A stretch of 64,000 bases of DNA from Anaeromyxobacter sp. (GTDB lineage: Bacteria > Myxococcota > Myxococcia > Myxococcales > Anaeromyxobacteraceae), in the NCBI GenBank assembly GCA_016718565.1, contig JADKCZ010000008.1, positions 186,001-250,000 of the forward strand. The letters run 5' to 3'. Positions within the stretch are counted from its first letter, which is position 1. Each line of letters starts with the position of its first letter. Position numbers and translations under genes: made by a program. The notes beneath the pieces were generated by a model. It searched no databases. It was not told the origin of the DNA and was given only the letters and a program-made list of their open reading frames with translations. This document shows positions 23,922 through 34,044 of this stretch, piece after piece.

Positions 23922-26294
23922 TCACTTGGACTTCATCTCGAAGACCCCGTCCCACTCCGGCCCGGGGGGCGCGCGGCGCATGGCCTCGCAGCGGGCCACG
24001 TAGACCCGGGCGCAGGCGTCGCCGCCCCGCAGGCGGTCCGCCTCGCTGAAATGGGCGCTGGCCTCGTCCCAGCGCTGCGCCTGCCAGGCCGACAGCCCCC
24101 AGGCGAAGGCCTCCAGGAAGGGGGCCAGCGCCGCCGGCGCCGGGGCCAGGCAGAGGATCTCGTGGATCCGCACCGGGGCCCGCTTGCCCTTGACCCGCAC
24201 CAGGTCGAGCGGCCGCCCCACCACCTCGCCCTGCACCTGCGCCCAGGTGTCGGGCCCCACCAGGATGCGGGTGCCGTACTCCTTGTTGGCCCCCTCCAGG
24301 CGCGAGGCCAGGTTCACCGCGTCGCCGAGGATGGTGTAGTTGTAGAAGCGGTCCTGGCTGCCGACGAACCCCACCGACATGGGGCCGGTGTTGAGGCCGA
24401 TGCCGATGTCGATGTCCGGCACGCCCTGGGCCCGCCAGCCGGCCCGCAGCCGCTCCAGCTCCTCCAGCATGGCCAGGGCGGCCCGACAGGCCCGCAGGGC
24501 GTGGTCCGGCTGGGCCCGCGGCGCCCCCCAGAACGCCATGATGGCGTCGCCCATGTACTTGTCGAGGGTGCCCTGGTGGCCCGAGACGATGATGTCGGTC
24601 ATGGGGGTCAGGTACTGGTTCAGCACCCCCAGCAGCACGTGCGGGTCCAGCTGCTCCGAGATGCTGGTGAACCCGCGGATGTCGGCGAAGAGCGCGGTCA
24701 GCTCCCGCTTCTCGCCGCCCAGCTTGAGGGACCCCTCGCTCTTGAGCACCTCGTCCACGATGGCCGGCGCCAGGAAGCGGCTGAACCGCTCGCGCGCTTT
24801 GCGCCGCTCCCGCTCCTCCGAGAAGACCCGGTAGGAGGTGGCGGCCAGGAACATGGCGAAGACCTGCAGCAGCGGCAGCCCGCTGGCCAGCACCAGGTTG
24901 TAGCGGCGCAGCGCCAGCACCGAGACGGCGGCCCACAGCGCCATCACGGCCGCCAGGGCCGGCAGCGCCGCCAGCGAGCTGACCCGGGAGAAGAGGAGCG
25001 CCAGCCCCACCGAGGCCAGCACCATGAACAGCACCTCGCCCATCACCACCCACTGCGACCGCTCCAGCAGCTGGCCGTGCAGCACGTTGTCCAGGAAGGT
25101 GGCGTGGGTGATGACCCCGGGCGCGATGGGGTCGAAGGGGGTGACCCGCTGGTCCCAGGTCCCGGGGGCGGTGGTCCCGACCACCGCGATGCGCCCCGCC
25201 ATCTGCTCGCGCGGGATGCGCCCGTGCAGCACGTCGGTGGCCGACCAGGCCGGGAAGTCGCGGAAGGGGCCGTAGTAGTTGAGCGGCGCGCGGCCGTAGT
25301 CGTCGGTGGCGATCTCCAGGGCCCCCACCCGCAGCCCCACCAGCACCTGCGAGCCGGCCACCCCCACCGGGCGCACCGGGGCCGGCAGCCCGTCGCGGCC
25401 GCTCACCCGCGCCAGCACCGCCACCCCCAGCGCCGGGTAGGTGGCGCCGCCGCTGGAGGCCAGCGCGTGGTAGCGGCGGATGACGCCGTCGGCGTCGGGA
25501 AGCACGGTGCAGTAGCCGCCGCTGTCGGCCACCTCCACCACCTCGGCCACCGGCGGGACCACGTCGGGGAAGGTCCGGCCCACGGCGCGCTGCCGCCCGG
25601 CCGGGCCGCCCGCGGCCGCCGCCTCGCCGGAGAGCCGCCCGCCGGCGTCCAGCACCTCCACCGCCTCGGCGCGGAAGAAGCGCAGCGCCCCGGCCCGCGC
25701 CTCGGCGGCCTGCGCGGAGGCCGGCGGGTCGGCCGAGAACATGAAGCCCACCGTGACGTTGCGGGCCCGCTCGATGGCATCGGCCAGCTGGCGGGTCGGG
25801 TCCACGTCGGGGGGCAGGCCCGGCTGGCCGCCGCCGGCGGCCGCCCAGGCCTGGTCCAGCCGACGGGCCTGGGCCGGGTCGCTGGCTTCGGCGCGCGCCG
25901 CCTTGACCAGGCCCGCCACCTCGGCCAGCCGCCGCCCCTGCTGGTCCTGGTCGGACCAGACCACGTCGAACCCCACCGCCGCCACGCCGCCCTCGGCCAG
26001 CGCGTCCACCAGCCGCGCCATGGTGGCCCGGCTCCAGGGCCACATCCCCTCGGCCTCCACCGAGCGCTCGTCCACCGCCACCACCACCACCCGGCCCGAG
26101 GGCGCCCGCGGCCCGCGCAGCGTGGTCAGGACGTAGTCCTGGGCGGCGTGCTCGATGCGCGAGATGACCGGCAGCTGCGAGCCCTGCTGGGCGAAGAGCA
26201 CGTCCAGCACGTGCAGGGCGGAGACCACCAGGCCCGCGTACAGCGCCAGCCGGAACGCGTCGACGCGCAGCAGGGCTCGGCGGGCGGAGGGCAT
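23922..26294 (-). CDS. CHASE2-domain adenylate cyclase
   Basis: The 790-residue membrane protein has an N-terminal helix (about residues 12-34), an extracytoplasmic CHASE2 sensor (about 45-410, with VVVAVDERSVEAEGMWPWSRATMARLVD and the GRIAVVGTTAPG signature), three membrane helices (about 415-486) and a class III cyclase domain (about 530-690). The metal aspartates D538 (FADIRGFT) and D583 (KYMGDAIMAFWG), K579 and the later YTILGDAVNLASRLEG are all present; the Lys and Asp favour ATP over GTP. It probably turns an envelope signal into cAMP. The CRP-like gene is 86 bases downstream on the same strand. A C-terminal stretch after the cyclase looks TPR-like. Confidence 0.93.
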   Translation of the reverse strand: MPSARRALLRVDAFRLALYAGLVVSALHVLDVLFAQQGSQLPVISRIEHAAQDYVLTTLRGPRAPSGRVVVVAVDERSVEAEGMWPWSRATMARLVDALAEGGVAAVGFDVVWSDQDQQGRRLAEVAGLVKAARAEASDPAQARRLDQAWAAAGGGQPGLPPDVDPTRQLADAIERARNVTVGFMFSADPPASAQAAEARAGALRFFRAEAVEVLDAGGRLSGEAAAAGGPAGRQRAVGRTFPDVVPPVAEVVEVADSGGYCTVLPDADGVIRRYHALASSGGATYPALGVAVLARVSGRDGLPAPVRPVGVAGSQVLVGLRVGALEIATDDYGRAPLNYYGPFRDFPAWSATDVLHGRIPREQMAGRIAVVGTTAPGTWDQRVTPFDPIAPGVITHATFLDNVLHGQLLERSQWVVMGEVLFMVLASVGLALLFSRVSSLAALPALAAVMALWAAVSVLALRRYNLVLASGLPLLQVFAMFLAATSYRVFSEERERRKARERFSRFLAPAIVDEVLKSEGSLKLGGEKRELTALFADIRGFTSISEQLDPHVLLGVLNQYLTPMTDIIVSGHQGTLDKYMGDAIMAFWGAPRAQPDHALRACRAALAMLEELERLRAGWRAQGVPDIDIGIGLNTGPMSVGFVGSQDRFYNYTILGDAVNLASRLEGANKEYGTRILVGPDTWAQVQGEVVGRPLDLVRVKGKRAPVRIHEILCLAPAPAALAPFLEAFAWGLSAWQAQRWDEASAHFSEADRLRGGDACARVYVARCEAMRRAPPGPEWDGVFEMKSK

Positions 26295-26391
26295 GGGGCG
26301 TCACGGATGGTACCAGAGGTGGGCCGGGCGGCCAGTTCGCGCCGGGCGCGCGGCTTGCGGCTCCCACCCCCGCCGCGGTACAGCGGGCCAC

Positions 26392-27422
<1,031 letters not shown>

Positions 27423-27426
<4 letters not shown>

Positions 27427-28103
27427 TCCGCCTCGGCGTCCTCGCCTCCGGGTCGGGGACGAACCTGCAGGCGCTGCTGGACGCCTGCGCCGGGCGGCGC
27501 ATCGACGCCGAGGTGGCGCTGGTGCTCTCCAACGTGCCCGGGGCCGGGGCCCTGGCGCGGGCGGCCGCCGCCGGCGTGGCCAGCGACTGCCTGCCCTCCA
27601 AGGGGGTGGCCGACCGGGCCGCCTACGACGCGGCCCTGGTGGCCCGCCTGGCCGGGGCCGGCGTGGACCTGGTCTGCCTGGCCGGCTACATGCGGCTGGT
27701 CACCCCCACCTTCCTGCGCGCCTTCGGCCCCTCCGCCACCAGCCGCGGCTGCCCGCGGGTGGTCAACGTGCACCCCGCCCTGCTGCCGGCCTTCCCCGGG
27801 CTGCACGCCCAGGCCCAGGCGCTGGCGGCCGGCGTCAAGCTGGCCGGCTGCACCGTGCACTTCGTCGACGAGGGCACCGACACCGGCCCGGTCATCGCCC
27901 AGGCCGCCGTGCCGGTGCTGGACGGCGACGACGAGGCCAGCCTGGCGGCCCGCATCCTGGTGGAGGAGCACCGCCTCTACCCGGCCGCGGTGGGCTGGTT
28001 CGCCGAGGGGCGGCTCTCGCTCTCCGGCCGCACCGTCCGGCTGGCGGGCGCGCCCGCCGCGGCCGCCGGCGCGCTGCGCGCCCCCGCGCTCACGCCGGCC
28101 TGA
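27423..28103 (+). CDS. purN: Phosphoribosylglycinamide formyltransferase
   Basis: PurN moves a formyl group from 10-formyl-THF to GAR. The 226-residue protein starts at the GTG overlapping the purM stop and shows VLASGSGTNLQALLDA, CLAGYMRLVTPTFLRAF, VVNVHPALLPAFPG and the catalytic GCTVHFVDEGTDTGPVIAQ, with the N-H-D catalytic triad present. There is an extra short loop (GPSATSRGCPR) before the NVHP motif and an Ala-rich C-terminal tail, which make it a little longer than E. coli PurN (212). Its cofactor comes from the folate pathway, to which folD (34,045) and folC (20,316) also belong. Confidence 0.97.
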
Positions 28104-28130
28104 TCCGCCAGCGCCCTCCCCCGGAGCCAC

Positions 28131-29612
28131 GTGGCCGCCACCTTCAAGCCCCCCGCCACCCAGCGTGTCTACGACGCCTGCATCCTCGGCGGCGGCCTGG
28201 GCGGCGCCGCGGCCGGCGCGCTGCTGGCGCGGCGCGGCTTCCGGGTCCTGCTGCTCGACGCCGGCGGCCGGGCTCCACCGGCCCAGGGGGGCTGGCTGCT
28301 GCCGGCCGGTCCTGCGCTCCTGCCCTCCACCCGCCAGCTGCCGGCGGCCGAGGCCCTGCTCTCCGAGGTCGGGCTGGCCAACGACGCGGCGCGAGCCCTC
28401 GAGCCGCTCTCGCCCGACCTGCAGCTCCTGCTGCCGCGCCACCGGCTCGAGCTGGGTCGCGAGCCGGCCGTCCTGGCCGCCGAGCTGCGCCGGGAGTGGC
28501 CGGCCCAGGCCGCCGCGCTGCTGGAGGCGCTGGGCGGGCTGGGCGCCGCCGCCGAGGCCGGCGGCCACTTCCTGCGCGCCGCGCCGCCCCTCCCACCCGC
28601 CGGCTTCCTCGACGGCTTCGCCCTGCGCAAGGCGCTCAAGGTGGGCGCCGCCGCGGCCGGCACCTCCAGGGAGCTCCTCATCTCCCGCCCGCCCCTGGGC
28701 GCCCTGGCCGACCACCCGGTGGGCGCGGCGGTGGTGGCCCTGACCCGCTTCCTGGCCCACCTCGACGGGCCGCCGGCGCCGCTGGCGCTGGCCCGCCTCG
28801 GCGGCGCCGCGCTCAAGGGGCTGCACCGCGCCGCCCCGGGCGCCGCCACGCTGGAGGAGGCGCTGCGGCGCAAGGTGGTCGAGTCGCGCGGCGAGGTGCT
28901 CGGCAGCGCCGCCGAGCCGGTCCGGCTCGAGTCGCTGGGGCTGGAGGGCGGGCGGCTCACCACGGTGCGCCTGGCCGGCTCCACCGACGCCTACCTGGCG
29001 CGCGCCTACGTGCTGGCCGCGCCGGTGGGCTGGCTCCTGCCGCTGCTGCCGGCGGCGCCCCCGGCGCGGGCCCAGCGGGCGCTGGCGCGGGTGCGCCCGG
29101 GGCGGCGGCTGGCCGGGCTGCACCTGGTGGTGCGGCCGGCGGCGCTCCCGCCCGGCCTGGGACCCGCCGCCCTGCTGCTGTCCGCCGCGGGCGGCCCCGA
29201 CGAGGCGGTGCTGGTGGAGGTGGCCGCGGCGCGGCGCGAGGGCAAGGCCGTCGGGCCCGGCCACCCGCCCGAGGCCGAGCGGCTGGTGTCGCTCTGGACG
29301 CTGGCCGAGGCCGGCCAGGCGCCCGACCCCGCCGCCACCGCCCGGCTGGAGGCCGCGCTGGCGGAGGTCCTCCCGTTCCACCAGCGGCACCTGGTCCACC
29401 GGGCCGGCCCGCTGCTCTCGCCCCACCTGCTGGCGGTGGACGAGCCGGCGCTCGGGGTGGCCGGGCTGCCGGTGCGGAGCCCCTGGAAGAACCTGCTGCT
29501 GGGGAGCCGCGAGGTGGTTCCGGGCCTGGGGCACGAGGGCGAGCTCTACGCCGGGTTGCAGGCGGCCGTGCAGGTCGCCGCCCTGCTCGGGGCCAAGGAC
29601 CGCCCCAGGTAA
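28131..29612 (+). CDS. FAD-dependent oxidoreductase, phytoene desaturase-like
   Basis: The 493-residue protein begins, after a short leader, with a dinucleotide-binding fold: DACILGGGLGGAAAGALLARRGFRVLLLDAGGRA, typical of NAD(P)/FAD flavoproteins related to phytoene dehydrogenases and amine oxidases. The C-terminal part has the second FAD-contact region (SPWKNLLLGSREVVPGLGHEGELYAGLQAA), which resembles the end of that family. It starts with GTG 27 bases after purN with GGAG ahead. No carotenoid genes are nearby, so the substrate is unknown. An enzyme role is inferred from the fold. Confidence 0.82.
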   Translation: MAATFKPPATQRVYDACILGGGLGGAAAGALLARRGFRVLLLDAGGRAPPAQGGWLLPAGPALLPSTRQLPAAEALLSEVGLANDAARALEPLSPDLQLLLPRHRLELGREPAVLAAELRREWPAQAAALLEALGGLGAAAEAGGHFLRAAPPLPPAGFLDGFALRKALKVGAAAAGTSRELLISRPPLGALADHPVGAAVVALTRFLAHLDGPPAPLALARLGGAALKGLHRAAPGAATLEEALRRKVVESRGEVLGSAAEPVRLESLGLEGGRLTTVRLAGSTDAYLARAYVLAAPVGWLLPLLPAAPPARAQRALARVRPGRRLAGLHLVVRPAALPPGLGPAALLLSAAGGPDEAVLVEVAAARREGKAVGPGHPPEAERLVSLWTLAEAGQAPDPAATARLEAALAEVLPFHQRHLVHRAGPLLSPHLLAVDEPALGVAGLPVRSPWKNLLLGSREVVPGLGHEGELYAGLQAAVQVAALLGAKDRPR

Positions 29613-29624
29613 TCCCCTCCCCGC

Positions 29625-29652
29625 TTGCATTCTGGGCGCGGATGCGTATCAT
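29625..29652 (+). promoter_or_regulatory. Promoter of rpmB
   Basis: TTGCAT at 29625-29630 and TATCAT at 29647-29652 are 16 bases apart, near consensus. The leader to the rpmB ATG at 29695 is about 37 bases and AT-richer than its surroundings. Confidence 0.6.
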
Positions 29653-29694
29653 GCCGCGCTCTTTCGGTTTTCGGTCGTTTTCGGAGATGAAGCC

Positions 29695-29916
29695 ATGGCA
29701 CGCCGCTGCGAAATGTGTGGGAAGGGGCCGCTCGTCGGCAACAACGTCTCCCACGCCAACAACAAGACGAAGACTCGGTCCCTCCCGAACCTGCGCTCGG
29801 TTCGCGTCATCCACGCCGGAGAGGTCAAGCACATCCGGGTGTGCACCCGCTGCCTCAAGGCCGGCAAGGTCGTGAAGGCCGGGCGCGGGCGCACCAACGT
29901 CCCCGCCTCGGCGTAA
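29695..29916 (+). CDS. rpmB: 50S ribosomal protein L28
   Basis: L28 is a small 50S protein. The 73-residue protein starts MARRCEMCGKGPLVGNNVSHANNKTKTRSLPN and ends with the typical basic tail. It keeps both Cys pairs, CEMC near residue 5 and CTRC near residue 50, so this is the zinc-binding (C+) form. The ATG has a weak ribosome site (GGAGATGAAGCC). It has its own promoter and stands apart from the purine operon upstream. L33 is not adjacent. Confidence 0.97.
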   Translation: MARRCEMCGKGPLVGNNVSHANNKTKTRSLPNLRSVRVIHAGEVKHIRVCTRCLKAGKVVKAGRGRTNVPASA

Positions 29917-29971
29917 GGTCTCTCGCGCCGCCCCGCCGCGCCCCGAGCGCGAGGGCGGCGCGTGGCGCCGG

Positions 29972-30826
29972 ATGGGCCGCATCCCGGTCACCGAGGCGCC
30001 TCACCCCGACGGTCCTGCGCTGGAGCGGCTCCCCACCGCGCGGCTCGTGGCTCGCCTGCACCTGGGCGATCGCGAGGCCGTGCGCGCGGTGACGGGCGCG
30101 CTGCCCGCCCTGGCGCGCCTGGCCGACGCCGCCGTCGCCGCGCTGGCGGCCGGCGGGCGGCTGCTCTACGCCGGCGCCGGCACCTCCGGCCGGCTGGGGG
30201 CGCTCGACGCCGCCGAGTGCCCGCCCACCTTCGGCGTGGCGCCGTCGCGGGTGCGGGCGCTGGTGGCCGGCGGCGCGCGGGCCCTGACCCGGGCCGTCGA
30301 GGGGGCCGAGGACGACCGCGGCGCCGGGCGGCGCATGGTGGCGCGGGCCAGGGTGGCGGCGCCCGACCTGCTGATCGGCGTCTCCGCCTCGGGCACCACG
30401 CCCTTCGTGCTGGCGGCGCTGGCGGAGGCCAGGGCCCGCGGGGCGGCCACGGCGCTCCTCACCTCCAACCCGGCCGCGCCCCGCCGCGGCGGGCTGCGGG
30501 TGCTGCTGGCCACCGGGCCGGAGCGCATCGCCGGCTCCACCCGCATGAAGGCCGGCACGGCGGCCAAGATGGCGCTGGGGCTGGTCTCCACCGCCGCCTT
30601 CGTGCGGCTGGGCGCGGTGCGCGGCGGGGCCATGATCGACCTGCGGCCAGCCAGCCAGAAGCTGCGGGCGCGGGCGGTGCGGCTGGTGGTCGAGGCCACC
30701 GGCCTGTCGGCGGCGGCGGCCCGGGCCGCGCTGGCGCGGCGGGGCTGGCGGGTGCGGGTGGTGCTGGACGAGGCGGGTTCGGGTGGTGGGTCGAGGGCGA
30801 GGTCGCAGTCCAGGAGGAGCCGCTGA
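29972..30826 (+). CDS. murQ: N-acetylmuramic acid 6-phosphate etherase
   Basis: MurQ removes lactate from MurNAc-6-P during cell-wall recycling. The 284-residue protein is an SIS-fold enzyme: LLYAGAGTSGRLGALDAAECPPTFG, VGVSASGTTPFVLAAL (here IGVSASGTTPFVLAAL), and RIAGSTRMKAGTAAKMALGLVSTAAFVRLG, with the catalytic Glu in DAAECPPT. The N-terminal region is shorter than in E. coli MurQ (298), and the last 15 residues are a non-conserved Ser/Arg tail. Its stop overlaps the next ATG by one base (TGATG). No anmK or PTS gene is nearby. Confidence 0.94.
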   Translation: MGRIPVTEAPHPDGPALERLPTARLVARLHLGDREAVRAVTGALPALARLADAAVAALAAGGRLLYAGAGTSGRLGALDAAECPPTFGVAPSRVRALVAGGARALTRAVEGAEDDRGAGRRMVARARVAAPDLLIGVSASGTTPFVLAALAEARARGAATALLTSNPAAPRRGGLRVLLATGPERIAGSTRMKAGTAAKMALGLVSTAAFVRLGAVRGGAMIDLRPASQKLRARAVRLVVEATGLSAAAARAALARRGWRVRVVLDEAGSGGGSRARSQSRRSR

Positions 30827-32445
30827 TGGCCAAGGATCCGGAGAAGTCCCTCACCCTCGCCGAGCTGCGCCAGGTCCGCGGGCAGCTGGCCGGCGCCACC
30901 GGCAAGCGGCGGCTCGACCTGATCTTCGACGCCAGCGACCCGGGCGCCCTGATCCGCGCGCTGCCCCCCGACGAGCTCTACTTCACCATCCGCGAGATCG
31001 GCCTGGCCGACGCGGTGGAGCTGGTGCAGCTGGCCTCGGCCGAGCAGTTCAAGGTCATCCTGGACCTCGACGCCTGGCGGCAGGGGCGCTTCGAGCCCCG
31101 CCGCGCCCTCCCCTGGCTGCGGGCGGCGCGGGTGGGCGCGCTCGACGACCCGAAGGCGGCGTCCCGCCTGGCCCGCAAGATGCGCGCGCTCGACCCCGAG
31201 ATCGCGCTGCTGCTCTTCCGCGACGCCCTGCGCATCCACGACCTCAAGGTGGAGGAGGACCCCGACATCGAGAGCGACCGGACCTTCCGCTCGCCGGACG
31301 GCGCCTACCTGGTCGAGTTCCTGGTGGACGGCACCGACTACGTGGCCATCCGCGGGCTGATCGACGACCTGGAGGCCGAGGACGCCTTCAAGCTCTCGCG
31401 CCTCTTCGCCTCGCTGGCCTGGGAGCTGCCCAGCGAGCTGGAGGAGACCGCGCTGCGCTGGCGCACCGGCCGCCTGGCCGATCTCGGCTTCCCGTCGCTG
31501 GAGGAGGCCCTCTCCTGGTACGCCCGCCCACCCACCCGCCCCGCCGAGGCGCCGGGCTCGCCGTCGCGCGCCCCCGGCTTCTTCATGGCGCCGCTGGCCG
31601 GCGGGACGCTGCTGGGGCGCGCCGCCGCCCGGCTGGAGGCCGAGGACCGCGAGGGGCTGGAGCTGCAGCTGGTCGGGGCCGGCAACGCCGTGCTGGTGGC
31701 CGACGGCATCGACCCGGTGGACCTGGACCAGGTGCGGGCCGCGGTGGACGGGGCCCGGGCCATGGTCGAGCTGGGGCTGGCCCACCTGGCCGGCGGCGAC
31801 GAGGCGCGGGCCGCCGAGGTGCTGGCCGCCACGCCGGTGAAGCGGCTCTTCCAGGAGGGGTTCGGCCGGGTGCTGGCGCTCTGCTGGCGGGCCGAGCGGC
31901 TCTTCAAGGCCGGCGGCGCCGGGACGCGCGCCGCGCCGCTGCTGGACGCCCCGCTCGGCGAGGCCCTCACCGCCCTCTCCGGGCGCCGGCCGCGCTACTG
32001 GCCGGGGCTGGACCTGCCGCGCGGGGACTGGGGCACGCCGGCGGCCTCCGCCCAGGACGGGCGCCGCTTCCTCGGCGAGGCCGACCTGGCCCGCACCGCC
32101 GCCGCGCTCGACCTGTGCGAGGGGCTGGCCGCCCTGGCCACCGAGCTGGGGCTGGTCCCGGGGCGGGCCGACGCCGCGGGGCCGCGCCTCTCGGCGCTCT
32201 ACCTCACCGCGCTGGCCAACCAGCGGCTGGGCCGCCCCTTCGCCCCGGCCCCGCTGGCCGCGGCCGAGCTGCCCGAGGCGGCGGCCCGGCTGGAGCCGCT
32301 GGACGATCCCAGGCTCTCGGCCCGCGGCGAGGCCGGCGCGCTCCTCCTGGCGCTGGCCCGGGAGCGGGCCGAGGAGCTGCGCGCCACCCTGGAGCAGGCC
32401 GCCTCGAGCCCCGAGCTGATCACCGCGGTGCTGGTCTCGCCGTAG
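30826..32445 (+). CDS. DUF6178-like protein
   Basis: The 539-residue protein starts MAKDPEKSLTLAELRQVRGQLAGATGKRRLDLIFDA and is soluble, helical and acidic; strings such as LPPDELYFTIREIGLADAVELVQLASAEQFKVILDLDAW and SDRTFRSPDGAYLVEFL match what I recall of the DUF6178 family found in deltaproteobacterial lineages. No catalytic motif is evident. A good ribosome site (AGGAGGAG) precedes the ATG, which overlaps the murQ stop. A domain with repeated short helices fills the second half. The family name is from memory and the function is unknown. Confidence 0.8.
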   Translation: MAKDPEKSLTLAELRQVRGQLAGATGKRRLDLIFDASDPGALIRALPPDELYFTIREIGLADAVELVQLASAEQFKVILDLDAWRQGRFEPRRALPWLRAARVGALDDPKAASRLARKMRALDPEIALLLFRDALRIHDLKVEEDPDIESDRTFRSPDGAYLVEFLVDGTDYVAIRGLIDDLEAEDAFKLSRLFASLAWELPSELEETALRWRTGRLADLGFPSLEEALSWYARPPTRPAEAPGSPSRAPGFFMAPLAGGTLLGRAAARLEAEDREGLELQLVGAGNAVLVADGIDPVDLDQVRAAVDGARAMVELGLAHLAGGDEARAAEVLAATPVKRLFQEGFGRVLALCWRAERLFKAGGAGTRAAPLLDAPLGEALTALSGRRPRYWPGLDLPRGDWGTPAASAQDGRRFLGEADLARTAAALDLCEGLAALATELGLVPGRADAAGPRLSALYLTALANQRLGRPFAPAPLAAAELPEAAARLEPLDDPRLSARGEAGALLLALARERAEELRATLEQAASSPELITAVLVSP

Positions 32446-32455
32446 CGCAGGCCGC

Positions 32456-33460
32456 TCAGGCCTCCGGGACCAGGAAGGTGGCCTGGCGCGCCCACAGGTG
32501 GGTCTGCTCCAGCTGCTCGTCCGAGAGGGCCCCGGCGTCCCGCAGCAGCCTCAGCTCGCCGCGCATCGAGGTGTCGAGCAGGTAGGGGCCGTCGGTGTTG
32601 ATGGTGAAGCGCACGCCGTGGTCCCAGAAGGTCCGCAGGATCCCGCCCAGCTCCTCGATGGAGGCCACCGCCCGGGTGGCCAGGTTGGAGCTGGGGCAGA
32701 TCTCCAGGGTGACGCCCCGCTCGCGCAGCAGCGCCATGACGCGCGGATCCTGGGCGGCCCGGATGCCGTGGCCGATGCGCTCCGGCTCGAGCTGCTCGAC
32801 CACCGCCCGCACCCCCTCGGCCCCGGTGCCGGCGGTCTCGCCGGTGTGCACGGTGGTCTTGAGGCCGCTGGCCCGGGCGTGCCGGTAGAGCTCCCGGTAG
32901 CGCGGCACCTCCCTGGGGTCGAGCTCCAGCGCCAGCCGCTCGGTGCCGGCCAGGTCGATGCCCACCACCCCGCGGCGCCGGTACTTGATGGCCTTCTCCA
33001 CGATGATCTCGTTCAGGCGGGGCTCGAACTCCCTGGCCAGGCAGAAGATCAGCCCGGCCTGCACCCCGTACTCCAGCACCGCCCGGTCCATGCCGCGCAG
33101 CGCCGCGTGGATGATGTGGTCGAGGTCCCGCTCGCCCCCCACGTTCCGCTTCATGGGGTTGAAGCGCAGCTCGATGAGCGAGACCCGCGAGGAGCGGTAC
33201 TCCTTGCCGATCACCTCGTGCACCGACCGCTCGATGGCCTGCGGCGAGGACTGGATCCGCTCCGTCCAGGTGTGCATCACCGCCAGGTACTCCTCCAGCG
33301 ACCTCACCTTGCCGGGGCGCGCCGAGACCAGCTCCTTGAACTCCCAGTAGCTGGCCACCGGCAGCTTGAAGCCCTGCTCGTGGGCGATGGACCAGAGCAC
33401 GTGCGGGGCCACCGCGCCCCCCAGGTGGATGTGCAGGTCGGAGAGCTCGCGGGCCGCCAT
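32456..33460 (-). CDS. Adenosine deaminase family hydrolase
   Basis: The 334-residue TIM-barrel protein has the deaminase metal site: HIH at residues 10-12 (SDLHIHLGG), the catalytic VHTGE at 204-208 (H205, E208), RIGHG with H231, and a zinc aspartate D290 in NTDGP. In most adenosine deaminases the next residue is Asp (NTDDP); here it is Gly, as in some less-studied subgroups. It may act on adenosine or on a related purine such as aminodeoxyfutalosine. The zinc-ribbon gene ends four bases upstream, so they form an operon, and the end is convergent with the DUF6178-like gene. Confidence 0.88.
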   Translation of the reverse strand: MAARELSDLHIHLGGAVAPHVLWSIAHEQGFKLPVASYWEFKELVSARPGKVRSLEEYLAVMHTWTERIQSSPQAIERSVHEVIGKEYRSSRVSLIELRFNPMKRNVGGERDLDHIIHAALRGMDRAVLEYGVQAGLIFCLAREFEPRLNEIIVEKAIKYRRRGVVGIDLAGTERLALELDPREVPRYRELYRHARASGLKTTVHTGETAGTGAEGVRAVVEQLEPERIGHGIRAAQDPRVMALLRERGVTLEICPSSNLATRAVASIEELGGILRTFWDHGVRFTINTDGPYLLDTSMRGELRLLRDAGALSDEQLEQTHLWARQATFLVPEA

Positions 33461-33464
33461 CCGG

Positions 33465-33947
33465 TCAGGCCCGTCCGCCCTCGGTCTCTCCCGGCACCGA
33501 CTCGCCGCCCGCGCCCAGCGACAGGCCGCACTCCGGGCAGTCGGGCTGGGCCGCCGAGATGGTGAAGCGGTGGCCGCAGGCCGGGCAGGCCACCTCGCCG
33601 CCGGCGTCGAGGTCCACCGGCGCCGCGCCGCGGGCCGCCGCCTCGGCGGCGTCGCCGTCGCCCAGCAGCCTGGCCCAGTCCTGCTTCAGGAAGGCGCCGG
33701 CCACCGCGACCTCGGCCTCCGGGACGTAGAGGTTCCACTTGGGGTGGTGGGCCTCCTCCTTGGTGGCGGGCGGGACCTTCTCCATCTCGGCCGACAGCCC
33801 CTGCCCCTCCAGCAGGGTCATCACCTCGCGGATCTGCGCGTAGCCGTTGCGGGCCAGCAGCACCAGCCCCTCGCCCTTGGCCGCGCAGGTGATGCACCCG
33901 CCGGCCTCGTCGAGCGGCGTGGCGCACGTCGGACACGTCGACACCAT
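33465..33947 (-). CDS. Zinc-ribbon protein of unknown function
   Basis: The 160-residue protein has two Cys-pair clusters: CPTCATPLDEAGGCITC near residues 5-21 and CPACGHRF ... CPECG near 125-146, which could form zinc ribbons. The middle contains a short alpha/beta stretch (NGYAQIREVMTLLEGQGLSAEMEKVP) like domains that hold a small regulatory fold (DUF2007-like). I chose the ATG at 33947 because GGAGGAGGT stands immediately before it; an in-frame start 18 codons earlier lacks one. It is four bases upstream of the deaminase gene. Function is unknown. Confidence 0.82.
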   Translation of the reverse strand: MVSTCPTCATPLDEAGGCITCAAKGEGLVLLARNGYAQIREVMTLLEGQGLSAEMEKVPPATKEEAHHPKWNLYVPEAEVAVAGAFLKQDWARLLGDGDAAEAAARGAAPVDLDAGGEVACPACGHRFTISAAQPDCPECGLSLGAGGESVPGETEGGRA

Positions 33948-34029
33948 GACCTCCTCCTTCCGGGAGCTGCCCCTGGAGCATAGCCCCGCCCCCTCCCCCA
34001 CGGGGTGCCCCGGCGGGTCGCCCTGCGGC

Positions 34030-34035
34030 TATACT
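34030..34035 (+). promoter_or_regulatory. Candidate folD -10 box close to start codon
   Basis: TATACT at 34030-34035 is near-perfect for a -10 element, yet only nine bases separate it from the folD ATG, which predicts a nearly leaderless transcript. No good -35 is seen 17 bases upstream. Confidence 0.4.
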
Positions 34036-34044
34036 GCACGCCCC

